64,000 nt of DNA, from positions 526,812 through 590,811 of the forward strand of contig KL647314.1 of assembly GCA_000727475.1 (NCBI GenBank), given 5' to 3'. Source of the DNA: Sarcocystis neurona (taxonomy: Eukaryota; Apicomplexa; Conoidasida; Eucoccidiorida; Sarcocystidae). The translations under genes were made by a program, and so were the position numbers. Shown here piece after piece: positions 38,385 through 50,400 of this stretch; the first letter of the stretch is position 1; every line of letters starts with the position of its first letter. The notes beneath the pieces were generated by a model. The model was not told the origin of the DNA. It saw nothing but the letters and a program-made list of their open reading frames with translations, and did no database searches.

Positions 38385-41022
38385 CTCCAGGGAATGCGGT
38401 GTACGTACACCCTGTGGCTGACCCCGCAACCGCGCATACTGCCAGCGACGCAGGCCCAACATGCAGCACAGCTGCAGCCGTCCCTCCTGCTGGTGCTGGT
38501 CGTAGAAGACGGAGGGCTTCCTCTGCGTGGCGTTAGTCGGGGGTTCACAAAATTGCTTCCAGTGGTGTTCCTATGCTTCTGCTGCTGAAGCAGCTATCAC
38601 TGCTCCGGCAATGTTCTCTGTTCTGCTGCTGCTGCTGTGCGAAGAGCTCTGCCGCTGCTTGCAGAGAAGCTGCTGCTATCAAGCGTGCTGTTTTTACTCT
38701 GCGCGCGGCAGCGCTGAGAGAAGTGACTTGGGGCAGCAGCTGCTGCTGCGCTTCAGACACTCTCGCGCTACTGGCAGATGACTGCGTAGCGACACATGTA
38801 CGCAATGCTAGTAGCAGTAATAGTAGTAGTACAGCAGCAGCTGGTACTTATATTACTTGTGGTAGTGTTGTTATTGCTGCTGCGGTGTCGGTTGCTGCAA
38901 ACCGTTTGATGCCCCGCTCCTGAGCAGGGACGCTGCGTTCCTTGCTGGCAGGAGTGCGGCTGCAGACGCAGTACTGAGACTGCTGCTGCTGAGACGCTGT
39001 TGCTGCCGCTGCACAAGTCCAGCTGCTCTGTAAGTGCTGTTGCTGCAAGGTGGAAGTCGTGCTGTCGGCCAGGCGCGGTTGCTGCTGCTGGGGAGACAAC
39101 AGCCACAGACTATTAATTACGCGTGAGGCGACGCTGCCTGCAGGGCGCGGGGCTGGCTGCAGACAGGGTGGCAGCAGGACTGCTGCTGCTGGCGGTTATT
39201 CAGCTGATGTTTGCTGCTGCCGTTGCCGTCGTCGTCGGTTCCCCTTTTTGAAAAGCATGCAGCGCCCGCGCAGGGAGGAGTCGTTGCTACGCAGCGATGC
39301 GAAAAGCAGCGGTCTCCGCGGATGTATAGGAAATGTAGATAGTATCGCCGCTGTCATTTGTTCTCCTGGCGGGGCTGCTACCTTAGCCGCGGTCGCTGTT
39401 ACATGCAGAGGACGCGCAATCGGAACCTGCGCAGAAGAGCCTTCTGCAGAGCAATGAGGAACATACCGCTGGTATGTATGGTCGTGCAGGAAGAGGCGGT
39501 GCTGCTGCGGAAGCAGCGGGGCACCAGCAGCCGCAGCACGCGAAGCAGGGCAGCTACACGAGTGCCGTCCGGTGTCCGAGCACCGCTGCTGCAGCAAAAA
39601 AAAGGGCAGCAACAGCTGCACAAGTGAGCAGCAATCAGAACAGGTGGTCACGGGCGGGAGGGGAGGCGTCGCAGCGGCACCAGCAGCCGCAGCAACAGCG
39701 AGGAGCGGCCAGGAGAGGAAAGAAGCAGCGAAGGAGACGGAGGGAAAAGGGTTGAGAGGGGAGAAGGAAATAATATCCAGGAAACTTGCCGCTGCCTGTG
39801 AGGCCGCATGCATAAAAAGAAATAGGGGAGAGCAGTGGAAGTGCAGCGGACACACTACATACTGGGCGCGCGCATCAGCACAAGCGGACGGGCTCCGGGG
39901 CAGCAGCAACGGGGCACAGGAACCTAGGAACCAGCAGCAGCTGCAGCAGCAGCACAGCAGCCGGAACAGTTCTAACAACACCGGCGGCACCGCCGCCTCG
40001 AGCAAACTCTACAAATTCCACGGGCAGCACGTTTCCAGCTGAAGCTGCTGCTGGCCCAGAACCTGCAACCGCAGCAGAGACGTACGCGGTGATGTGCATC
40101 TGCAATCTGCTAAAACGAGCAGTGCGTCTCTGGTACCAACAGCTCACTGCTCTCACTTGCCTTCGCGCAGCCAACAGACACGGCGCTGCAGGGCCCTCGC
40201 CCCCATGCGTTACGGTCTCTCTTGCTGCGGCTGTTGCTGCTGCTGCTGCTACAGCTTCGGTGTTGCTATAATCGTGCGGCCGCCCCTCTCCGAGTTGCGG
40301 CTACGGGCTGAGGTGAACTGCGCGTATTCTGATTCCCGTGCGCGGTATGCTGCTGGAGTCGTTGCTGCGCATATGCAGTTGTACTGCGGCTCAACTTGCT
40401 GGCGTGTTTCATTACTGCCACAGCTGCCGCAGCTGTTGTGCTCCATAGAGTGTTGCTGCTGCTGGTACTGCAGTAACTGCACACGCGGTCGTCTATGTAG
40501 TCCAGCTCCTACCTCCTTTATCATCGCTCTGCTGCTACGTGGTGACAGCATCGCATCCTCTGGCTTCCTGCTGCTACCCACACTGTGTTACTGCTGCTAC
40601 TGCGGCACTGCATCCTGTCTCACGTGCTTCCGCTACCTGTCTTCACTTGCTCTGCTGTCGTTGCTGCTCAGCTGATTCTGTAGCGCCTCACGGCTACAGT
40701 GTGTGTCGCCAGTAACCAACAGTTCACAGTAGCCACATGCGCATATATAGCACCCGCAGCAGTACAGAAACGCCGACGCAGCAGGTGCGTCCGGAATAAT
40801 GGTAAACGGAGCCTCAATGCAGGGGAATTACACTTTCGCCGCGGTTGCCGCCAGTTCCTGGCCACTAACTCCTGTTCGAAAGCCCCCAGTTTTTCCGCTG
40901 CAGCATGGGAAGGTACAATCTACAGCAGCTCAGACACGATCGAGATACAGACCACACAGCAGCCCACACGCGTCACGAATAGAATAGGTTCCAGGCCAGA
41001 TGATTCGCGCATTCGTAAACAG
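38385..41022. other. Repeat-rich region without a confident gene
   Basis: CTG clusters dominate 38560-39230 on the plus strand; CAG clusters and A/G-rich tracts dominate 39480-39980. A minus-strand open frame at 39196-40005 is Cys/Leu-rich at its beginning, as expected from antisense CAG, but more varied near 39250-39450 (VPIARPLHVTATAAKVAAPPG). I would not call it a gene. Confidence 0.4.
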
Positions 41023-41759
41023 GGATCTTCGCCTCACAAAGGCAGCGGCCGCGGACAGCGAATGCAGCGCCTCAACGCGGCAGCAACGGTCAACGCAGCA
41101 CGACTGGCCGCCCCAGCAACAGCGCTGGCAATCTCCGCAGCACCAACAGTGGCAACGGCACCGCCGGCAACAGCAGCAACATTGCCACTGTCGGCAGCCT
41201 GAGAAGACACAGAAGCAGAACGTCAGCGCAGGAAGGCAGAGCGGAGGCAGCGAGAGCATGCGCAGAGACGGCTGATGCTCGCCGCAGTACCGCGCCGCCC
41301 AACACAGCGACAAATGCACAATATGTATTGGTTGTGGGCGCATCCTGCGTGCCTCTATTTGGGCGTTTCTCAGCTGCTACGCTTCTGAAAAAGATGCGCG
41401 ACCGGGGCAGAAGTGTCAACAGCGCTCTGATGGTTGTAACAACACGGAATTTCGCGGCAGCACGCAGTACGGCTCCGCCACCGCACAAAAAAGCGGCAGC
41501 AATGGCGCCAGGTTGTGCACGCAGGGAGCACGAGGAAGTACACATGTGGGTTTGGAACAGAAGCTCTTGGCTGAACCCCAGATTTGCTTGTAAGAACGAA
41601 CCGCACATAGAGGTTGGCGACGGTGCTGTAAATTCGTCCAGGACTAACAGTGTAGCAGCGGCAGAGTGCGATGCAGCAGGACGCTCGCTTATATGTGAAA
41701 AGCGTGCTATGAGGTATCCTTCACACGTGCCTGAAGATGAGGAGCACCTAACGCTATAG
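41023..41759 (+). CDS. Probable C-terminal exon of an unidentified gene
   Basis: After an ATTCGTAAACAG acceptor the frame is open for 244 codons to a TAG stop. The first third is Ser/Asn/Gly/Arg low complexity. It then becomes ordinary protein (YVLVVGASCVPLFGRFSAAT, LLKKMRDRGRSVNSALMVVTT, HMWVWNRSSWLNPRFACKN, EKRAMRYPSHVPEDEEHL). The move from repeat to unique sequence in one frame supports this strand over the longer antisense frame (42319-41090), whose end is a Leu-rich shadow. There is no in-frame ATG in the first part, so upstream exons are needed; none was found. Function unknown. Confidence 0.45.
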
Positions 41760-43025
41760 ATTCGAGGGAACCCAGTAGGCAGATTTCTCGATGGAAGCAG
41801 CAGCAGCACCTTCGGGTGCTGTGCTGCAGCAGCAGACACAAAAGTCGACAGCAACAGTCGCACGACGAGCACCGCCCAGACAGCAGGAAACAGCTCCGGA
41901 TATGCCTCGGTCTGCTTGAAAACCCAGAAGCGGGAAGTGGAGGGGATGTCGCACTCGCGCGGGCCGTTACAGCTTATCCACTCGTTACTGTGTGGAAGCC
42001 AGGGAGCACAACCCTTTGTCTTCGTACGGGCTTGCGTGTGCCTAGGGACGTCTACACGTGGGCGTGGGCATACAGATGGTATGGGATGTAATGCTGCATA
42101 TGTAGACGACTCGTATTGTACAGCAGGTCTGCTATGGGTCATGCACGTGTGTATATTCGTGTACGCACCACCTGCGCAAGGCTGTATGAAGCTACATACA
42201 CTTGTCGACATAGTGCCCAATGAAGCGCATACAACCATACACGAATGCACAAACATAGATTTCTGTACCTGCGTGCACACATGATGCATGCGTGCGTATT
42301 CGTATTTATGAAAATGCACATCTTCCTACACACATATAGCTGTATGTTCTCTCCGTTGGCATGAGATGTTCCAAGTGGGCGCCTTATATATGTACACATA
42401 CGCGTGAAACTGCCTAGTTCTGTAGGGGTGCTGGCGTCCAGAAATGTTGTTAGATCACGCCCTGCTGCTCAAGGTTCGGTGCCTCACGCCATACGCAGCC
42501 TCCACCGCCGTCGCTGCGAAAAAAGCTTTTCTGCAGCATGTAACTGCGACGTCTTCTGCTACAGCCACCACCAGCAAGGGGAGCAGGCACGGCTGCTGAG
42601 CAGCAGGCACGCGTACATGTATCTCAGTATCAGCGTTGGTGGCACGAATGGTGGCGCAGATGCAGAAACGCTTCCGTTGACTTCTGCAGCAGCAGTGATC
42701 CTAACAGCAGGAGGAGCAGCGCTGCGAACTGCAGCTCGGAAGCTGCAGTGCCCAACCCTTGATCTAGCAGTCTCAGAACCCCCTGGACGCGCACGTGTAG
42801 CAGGAGGGGATTGTCCTGCCCAAACTGTTTCGCAGCTGCAGTAGTGACCATTGCTCTCAGCAGCCGTCGCACGGAGCGAGCAGCGCATGGGATGGCTCTG
42901 AACAAGCAGCAACGAAACCTGGAAATACGCCCACCGCTGGCAGCCCATGTATGCCTGCATCGCAGCCGCAGGTACCCACCAACCACAGGACTGCGGCAAG
43001 CTGGAACAACAGTAGAAGCTGCGCG
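41760..43025 (+). other. Mixed region with a weak plus-strand frame
   Basis: 41990-42400 is TGTACACG filler. A plus-strand frame ending at 42844 (containing VGGTNGGADAETLPLTSAAA and KLQCPTLDLAVSEPPGR) looks like a possible terminal exon. An antisense frame covers the same bases and reads as Cys/Ala/Ser mixture. Confidence 0.3.
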
Positions 43026-43483
43026 CAGCCACAGCTACTTGGAAAGTGCTGCCACAAGAGCAAGCGCAGCAGGCGCTCTCTGCGTTGAAAGGCCGCGGCG
43101 ACACTCAGGGCGTACCGGAGGCCCCGTGCTTGTGGTTTGTACTAGAGCGTGTGCTACACTTCTGGATGCCCGTTGCCGCTGCTCTCTGTCTGCAACCATC
43201 GGGCCTACTACTGCTGTGTTTTCGCCGTTAAACAGCAGAAGGAGGGCTGCCCGCCGTGGACGCCTCCCCCTACCAGGCTCTTACCCTACTCAATGCAACA
43301 TACCGCCTTAGTGGCCCGGGGACGTGCAGACATTTCTGTACCTCGTCGTTCTGCAGCTCTGCGTATTACGAGGACGTTTCTGCTCACATTGATGATGACG
43401 TGTGCTGCTGGCTTTCAGCTGCGTACGTGATCTGTGGAGGCTGGCTCTCCTGGGTGGGGCGCTGTTGCGGACGGTATGCGTGA
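43026..43483 (+). CDS. Coding-like exon pair, unidentified Cys-containing protein
   Basis: One plus-strand frame (about 43046-43170) reads QEQAQQALSALKGRGDTQG then LWFVLERVLHFWMPVAAAL. A second (about 43232-43483, possible acceptor GTTAAACAG) reads LPAVDASPYQALTLLNATYR, followed by a Cys-rich stretch and DDDVCCWLSAAYVICGGW, to a TGA stop. Both have real-protein composition and lack repeats. The splice between them is not resolved. No family recognised. Confidence 0.35.
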
Positions 43484-46400
43484 GCGCGTGGGGCTGGCGA
43501 CCCCACTAGCAAGAGCAGCAGGGAAAACGGCTAAGTTTTAACGACAGAACGAGCAGCAGCTCGTTCTCGTGGTCCTCCCACAGCGGGTGAAGCGGCACCT
43601 GCACACGCCTGCAGCACCATCACCCACGCTCTCGTACTTTTTTACTTGAATAACCGGACCCGTCGCGTGAGGGCGGTAGAGCGAAAGACAGAGCGCAGCA
43701 CGAGAGAGTGACACTGCAGCAGCATCAGGTGCCGTGCGGCAGACATAGTGCAGCAGTACTAGACCCTCGAGGCAAACGCCGAAGCAAGCAGTGCAGATTC
43801 AAGAGTTGCCAAACGCTGCGCCGTCGCGCACCGCTCGCACTGCGCGCTGGCGCTGCTGCTGGGGCGCGATCGCGCTGCTGCCGCTTCTGCTGTCTACCAC
43901 CACCCCACGGGGCAGCTGCTCCTCCCTCGCGTTCTCCTCTAAACGGGGGGGCCGCTGGCGGACCCGCGGTTGTCTAATGCTGCAGCCGCAGCAGCAGCCG
44001 GTGCGCGCGCACCTCTCTCCTCGAGCGTTGCGCCGGCGCGCCCTACTTCGCTGAAGAGGGGGGAGGGGCAGCAGCGCACCAAGAGAGGACGCAAGGTAGT
44101 GCACAAGAGCTGCAGCAGAAGCAGCAGCACTACGGACGCAACATCCGGTGGCAGCGGCAGCGGAGCATACACGGCACTGGAGTACAGCGCAACAGAAGCT
44201 GCGAGAGAACATCGTGATGCCCGTCGTCGTAGACAAATATTTCTCTTCCCATATTCTGTCTCGATATTGCACGCCCTTCTTGCATGCGGTCCGACGTGTT
44301 TATCAATGGGAATGACCTGAAGAGCGGAGCGGGAGTCAACGACAGCAGCAATACCGTTAAAATTCGGCTTAGCAGTGTCAGTACTGCGTGGGTCGCCCGG
44401 CTTCCTTAGATCTGCGGTCCCTCCGCAACGCCCACCGCCACCGTCTGTGGGACATCGCTCTTTTTGCGCACTTTTCTTCGTTGCAACTGGTCTCGGCCCC
44501 GCTACTCGCGTCCGCCTTGTAGAACACGCACTGCAATCCAGGGGGCTCCCCCTTTGTTCTACATTTCTTTGTCGACCTCACAGCGCGGCCCCGACTACAC
44601 CAAACGCAGCAGCCTCCCGCACGACGCCTGACGCGGATGTCCACGCCGGCCGCAGAAATAGTAGACGTACCGGCGGAGAAGCAGCGATAGCACCAGCAGC
44701 AGCAAATTTCTGCAGCAAGAGCAGTAGGCATCTCGCGGAGCAGCCCCAACTGCCAAGAAGCGACTTTTTGTCGGCTCCTTCTTCCGCATATCTAGCAACG
44801 CCTCTCACCGGTGCTCTTTTTCTCTTCCTCGTGAACTATGGAGACGCTGAATCCCCTAACGCGCGAGGGAGCTGCAGAGCAGCAGACCCGCCTACAGGTT
44901 AGTCATTTACGTCTGTTTCTGCAGCTGTCTTCCGTGCAGCCGCGGTCACTCGTGCCGTAGAATGCGCTTTTTTCTGCTGCGCTGTTGCTGTGGTCCGACT
45001 TGCTGCCGCCCTTGTGGCCGCCGCCGCCGCTCACGCGCTGGTGCCGACGCCGCGAGATGCAGCACGCTCTGCGTATCGTCGGAAAGGGGGAAGGCCTGTA
45101 GGGAGGGAAGTAGCATTCGCAGCAGCGTTTTTTTGCTTGCGGCAGAATGACTGCTCTTGGGAGAAGGCTGCGCGCTGGGGTTTCTGCGCGCAGTGCAAGA
45201 AGCATCTTCCCACGGCTGCGCGCGTGCCCCTGCGTTGCGTCAATTTCCGGCCATACATTTGCATTTGTGGTCCGTTAAACACTGCTGGCAGTGGTGCAGT
45301 TCACAGCGCACCTACATATGCGCCGGTATGCATTAGTGTGCTGCGCTCCCAAATATAAGTGGCGGCGTATGTATACTTTTCTCCTCGGGCTAGAATCCGC
45401 GACAGTGTGTCTACAAACATGCATCTTTATGTATGCAGCTATCTTCCACTGCCACGCTTCGAGAGAGCCAGCCACATACATACACGAAGACCTGCCTAAT
45501 TTTGGTACCGCGCGGTCACACCCTTAGCCTCAGGCGGATACGCCCATGTGCCTGTATATCTTCCTCTCTACATGCACGCGAGTGCCTCTCCCTACGTGTA
45601 GATAAGCGTTTACAAATCAGTACAGAGGTGCGTTTATATCGAGGAAATTTTGCACCTCTAGTCATGTAGGTATGCAGCGGGGAGGAGGGTCGCGCGTACC
45701 GCGATTCTTCCTGAAAAGAATCGGAGAGCAACCCAGCATGAGCGACATATATATATGTATATATGTATATGTACCTTCATATGGTATGTGCGTACGTGTG
45801 TATGTCCATACATATTTTTTATATGTACATATATATAAGCCAGCGATAGAATGAGCGACACGTATACAAACATATATATATATATATATATTCATATTGT
45901 TTGTGCATACATATGTATATCCATACATATTATATATATGTATATCTATGTATTCTATACTGACAGACGCCGTTATGAGGAAGTAACGTTCGACTTGACT
46001 TTACCGGTTTCACGGCCGTCAGCAACGTGGCTCTATAGCACGTGCAGCGGAAAAATTGCAAAGAAAATTTTCGTTGCTGTGCTGCGTCCTTGAAGTGTAC
46101 GTACACCACAACCCACGCGCGGAGGAGATGCTACACGAAAAGCTGAGAAGAACGCGTGGCACTGCAACGGCTGCCGGAGAGCGCCGGTATTGCGCAGCGT
46201 CTAGATACGTCTCGCCCCGTCCCTATGCGTGTAGCTCAAGTGTGTGCCCGCACGTTTAACTGCAAGTATTGCGTGCACCTCCTGAAGGTGTGTGCGTATG
46301 TATTTGTGGGTCCACTTCTGTCTTCACCTGCTTGCTGGGCGGTTTGAAAGTAAGTTTCTGTACGAACGGTTTGGTGGGGTTGCAACAGGTGGCGGGGCTC

Positions 46401-47401
46401 ATGTCATGGTGCAGTCTGTGTACACCCTTTTGCTTCGACTCACTCCTGCGGTTGCGTGCATATATATATATATATATATATATATTATGTATATGGACAG
46501 GGCGAGGTGCGCTAGTATGTCTGTTTAGCAGAAAAGGAGGACAGGCGCACTAGTGTATGTGGGCAGCGGGAAAGCAGGCGGCGCGGCGAGGTTCTTTTAC
46601 CGCTGCAGCAGCACCAACACCACCCGGTAGCTTCTACAACAGCAGCAGCAGCGTCGTGATGCGTCGGTTCTGGAACGCCAGAAACAGTGACTAGATCAAC
46701 ACGCGTAGCGTCTTGAAGAGCTGCTGGGATTCCCAGAGTGCGTGGCGCGTGGCTGTCACCGGGCTGTAGCTGCAGCTGCTGCTGCCGCAGCAAGTAGTGT
46801 GCGGCGGTCTCGGCTGCGCCTTTGGCATGTGCTTCACCAGTCCGAATTACCGCGGGCGCGGAGGAGCTTCCGCCCTACATTTCGTCAGCGGTGCGTTAAA
46901 CGCACGCTTTTGCTGCTGCTGCTGCTTGTGCTTGGCAGCGCTGCCGTCGCTGTTTTCGAAGTGCTGGTGCGTTTGTTTGTTGCTGTTGCTGCAGCTAGTG
47001 GGATGCCGCTGCTGGGGTCCTCGCGGCCACGGCGGTTGTCCTTTACAGTCGCTACTAACTACACTGCCGCTGTTTTTCGCTGGTGCAGCACCGGCAGCTA
47101 CTGTCGCTCATATTTTTGCGGCGGCCGCCTCAGCCGCTTCCCCACCTCCTGCGGTTTCCTGGTGTTGCTGCTGGTCCACTGCAACTGCTGCTCTTGCTGC
47201 TTTTTGTTACTCCAGGTCCCGCTGCGAGGCTCACTCGTCGTGCTGGTGACCCCTCTGCTATGTCTCCTGCAGCTGCTCTTTGCTGCTGCTGCCGCCTCCG
47301 CTGCGGGTCTCGCCCTGATGCTACATGCTGCAGGTGCTAGCAACAGCTGTCGCCGAAATGCCCGTCGCTGTCCGCGTTTTTTGTGTGTTGGGCGTGTGCA
47401 G
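43484..47401 (+). other. Region 5' of hexokinase: weak plus-strand frames and AT microsatellites
   Basis: Plus-strand frames at 44375-44902 and 44990-45358 have partly normal composition (for example CSWEKAARWGFCAQCKKHL) but no fixed splice sites. 45740-45960 and 46459-46485 are TATATA/TGTATA microsatellites. From 46900 to 47390 CTG arrays produce a Leu-rich frame. The missing first coding exon of hexokinase, only a few codons long and ending in phase 0, should lie here; I could not identify it. Confidence 0.4.
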
Positions 47402-50400
47402 AAAATCCATGCGCTGCTGACACTGTCCACGGAGAGGCTCGTTCAACTCGAGAACAGTTTTCTCAAAGAAATGCAGCAGGTACGTGTCTCTTTTCAAGAC
47501 GCCAGACGGAGACGCATGCGCACGCACCTGCGTGTATTTATATCGGTATATATATACACGTATGGTCATGTATACACGTATGTATATATATATGTATGTG
47601 CCTACTTACAGGGGCATAACGGATCACATTATATATTTGTGTATGTATGTAAGTACGTGTACAACCATATATATATATGCCAGCGTAGAGAGGCGTAGTG
47701 GATCATGTTACATATTCATATATATGTGTTCTGATGTATATGTACATATATGTGTATGTGTATGCAGGCGTGCATCTTTTTGTGTATATGTTCGTAAATA
47801 TACATATACTCCTATATGTACGCGTACGTAGCGAAGCACACGGGATCACGTTATATATATCTTTGCGTGTGCAGGCGTGTATGTGTTTATCTCCATTGTG
47901 TAGTGTATATGCACCGTCTTCGAGACAACCTTCGCATGCATGTATTTGGTGGAAACTCAACTGCAGCCGCTTACGTATGCAGATTTGTGTGCGTGTTCAC
48001 CCCCTCCGCCCTCATATGTAGGTAGAGTTTTCAACTTGATATTATACGCATGTGAGTGCAGGAGAACAGAGCACAGATAGGTGTGGGGCAGGAGTTCGCT
48101 GTGCTGCTGAAAGTGCGCGCTGTGCCGAACTGCTGCGGAGCCTGAAGGACGAGTACATGCTGCGCGCGGCTGCGGACCTGCACACGTGTGCTGCGGGTGG
48201 TGGGCAGCTGCAGCTGCCGCGTCAACCACAAGACGGCACATATGAATTCATCATCATCTCCGCATGTATTGATGCCCTCAGAAATGTACAGAGAAATGTA
48301 TACACGTCGTTGGATATCGATGTAAAACTCTTCCTATTTTCCATCGCGCGCGCCGCTCTGCTCTTGCGGATGCTGCTGCAACGGCGTTGCGCACTGCCAG
48401 CCCTGCGACTGCTGTTTCTGCTGGCCGCTGCATTCGTCCCGGTATTGCGGCTGTTTTTCGTTTTGCTCCTGGCATCCCGCGACTGCGCGTACCGTCGTGC
48501 TGAGTCCGCGGCGTGAGGGCTGACTTGGCGATGTGCGTTTTGGTTTCTGTCTGTGGCTCTGTCGTCTCTCACCCCGTCGCCCCCTGCTGCTGCTGCTGTT
48601 CGGCTCCGCGCAGGGTTTAGAGATGCACAAGAAGCACGGCATCAAGTGGGTCCCGGAGGAGTGTTCTATGAAGATGCTGGACAGCTGCGTGCACGCGGTG
48701 CCGACCGGCGCCGAGAAGGGCAGCTCGTACGCGATCGACTTCGGCGGCTCCACTGTGCGCGCCGTTCACTGCGAACTACGTGGCAACGGCAAACTTGAGA
48801 CGCAGCAGGACAAAGTCTGGTGAGAGGCGCAGGCTGAAAAAGCGGAAGACGCACCACGAAACAGCTCGCTGCCGCATGCCAAGCAGAACGCAGCTGTAGA
48901 GAAGACAGGAAGAAGAGGCTGAGGAGGGGAGGTTGAAGAGAAAACGAGGGGGGAGACGGCAGGGAAAGATAGAGGAAGCCGGAGTGAACGAAGAAACACC
49001 AGGAGAAAAAGAAGGGGGGAAGACCCACAGCCACGGCAGGACTCCGCCGCGTGGGGATACTGCAGCTGCAGGGGCAGCTACAGTATGCTCTTGCGTGCGA
49101 AGGGTGCTGTTGGAGCGTGCCGCTGCTATTCGGCTGCTGCAGCGAGTGCTGTTGAGGGTCGCTGTGGTGGACTTCGCCAAGAGGGATATGTGTGGCATCT
49201 GGAACACCCTCTCGCAAATTAGCGCGTGTTGCTGAAAGGGCAGCTGTGCAAGCTGCAGCAGCTGCTGGTGCAGTCATTGCGGTCCTATACCTGCAGCTCG
49301 TGTACTCCTGGGGCCGGCCGCGGGAGTTCTGCTGCTGCTGCTGGCGCACCTGCTGGCAGCTGTCGAAGCGACGGTGCTGCGGCAGCTGCTGGCGCGGCCA
49401 TTGCCGTCCTGTGCTGACGACTCGTTTCCTGCTGGGACCGTGCGAAGATCTGCGGCTGGTTCACCCGCTGCTAGTCTTTAGTCTGCGTAACTCACCCGAT
49501 GCCTCGCTGCTGCCACTGCGGCCTTTGCTGTGTGCTGCGACCACCTTGCCGCTTCATACATCTCGTTTCCGGCTGCTGCAGGCCTCTCTCCACCAATGGC
49601 TGCTGCTTTCTCTATCTCCTGCAGCAACCTCTGGCCTCTCGCTTTTTCTGCTGCTGCTCTCTTGTGTACGTGTGCGCAGCCGGCCACCTTACGTACTCAC
49701 TTTTCCGTTTGTCAAGAGGGTCCCTGCTGCTGCTGCTCGCGCATTGTCTCCTAGACCGCTCCTCATGTGTTTTCGTGGGCAGTGAGCGTACAAGTGCCGG
49801 CGCTGCGGTCCACTTCTGCATCTGCGGAGCATGCATGCACGTATATGCTGCTGTTGCCGCTCCTGCGTCTGGAGATGTCGCTGTTGTTTTTACTTCTGTT
49901 GTTCCTGTGAGTAGCGTCCTGCTGCGCGTATGTGGGACCTGCGCTGCGGCGAGTCACTCCGCCTCTGAGTGTATGCTTCTGCTGCCGCGGCCGCTGCTGC
50001 GGCTTAGTATGGTGACTGGCGTGTGCGGGAATTGCGCGCATGTGCTCCTCCTCCTGTCTGTTGTTGCGCGCAGCCTGAAAAGCAAGGAGTACCCATGTAA
50101 GAAAGGCCTGATGGACAGACAGGCCCGTGGCTCTGATTTGTTCAACGAGTTCGCGTTGTGCGCCCGCGGTCTGATGATGAAGGCGGGAGACCTCGCAACC
50201 AGAGACGGCAGCAATCCCGTCTCCGTCGGCTTCACTTTCTCCTTTCCTTGCTGCCAGACCGTAAGTGTGGCCGACCGGTGACGGCGGGTGTTGTCAAGGA
50301 CGAGAGTCCCAAGGTGCAGCAGCCAGAGCAGAAAGGAAGAGGAGAAAAAGGGGCAGGAGCAGATGCACTGAGAAGGAAGGTGGAACGGCACAAGCAACAG

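Noticed and set aside
41090..42319. 409-codon minus-strand open frame
   Set aside because: Its C-terminal part is a Leu-rich shadow of plus-strand CAG repeats and its N-terminal part reads through TACACACG filler; the plus frame fits Eimeria-like coding composition better.
46742..47698. 318-codon plus-strand Leu/Ala-rich open frame before hexokinase
   Set aside because: Only the 26 codons at 47402-47479 match hexokinase; the rest is CTG-array translation followed by intron filler.
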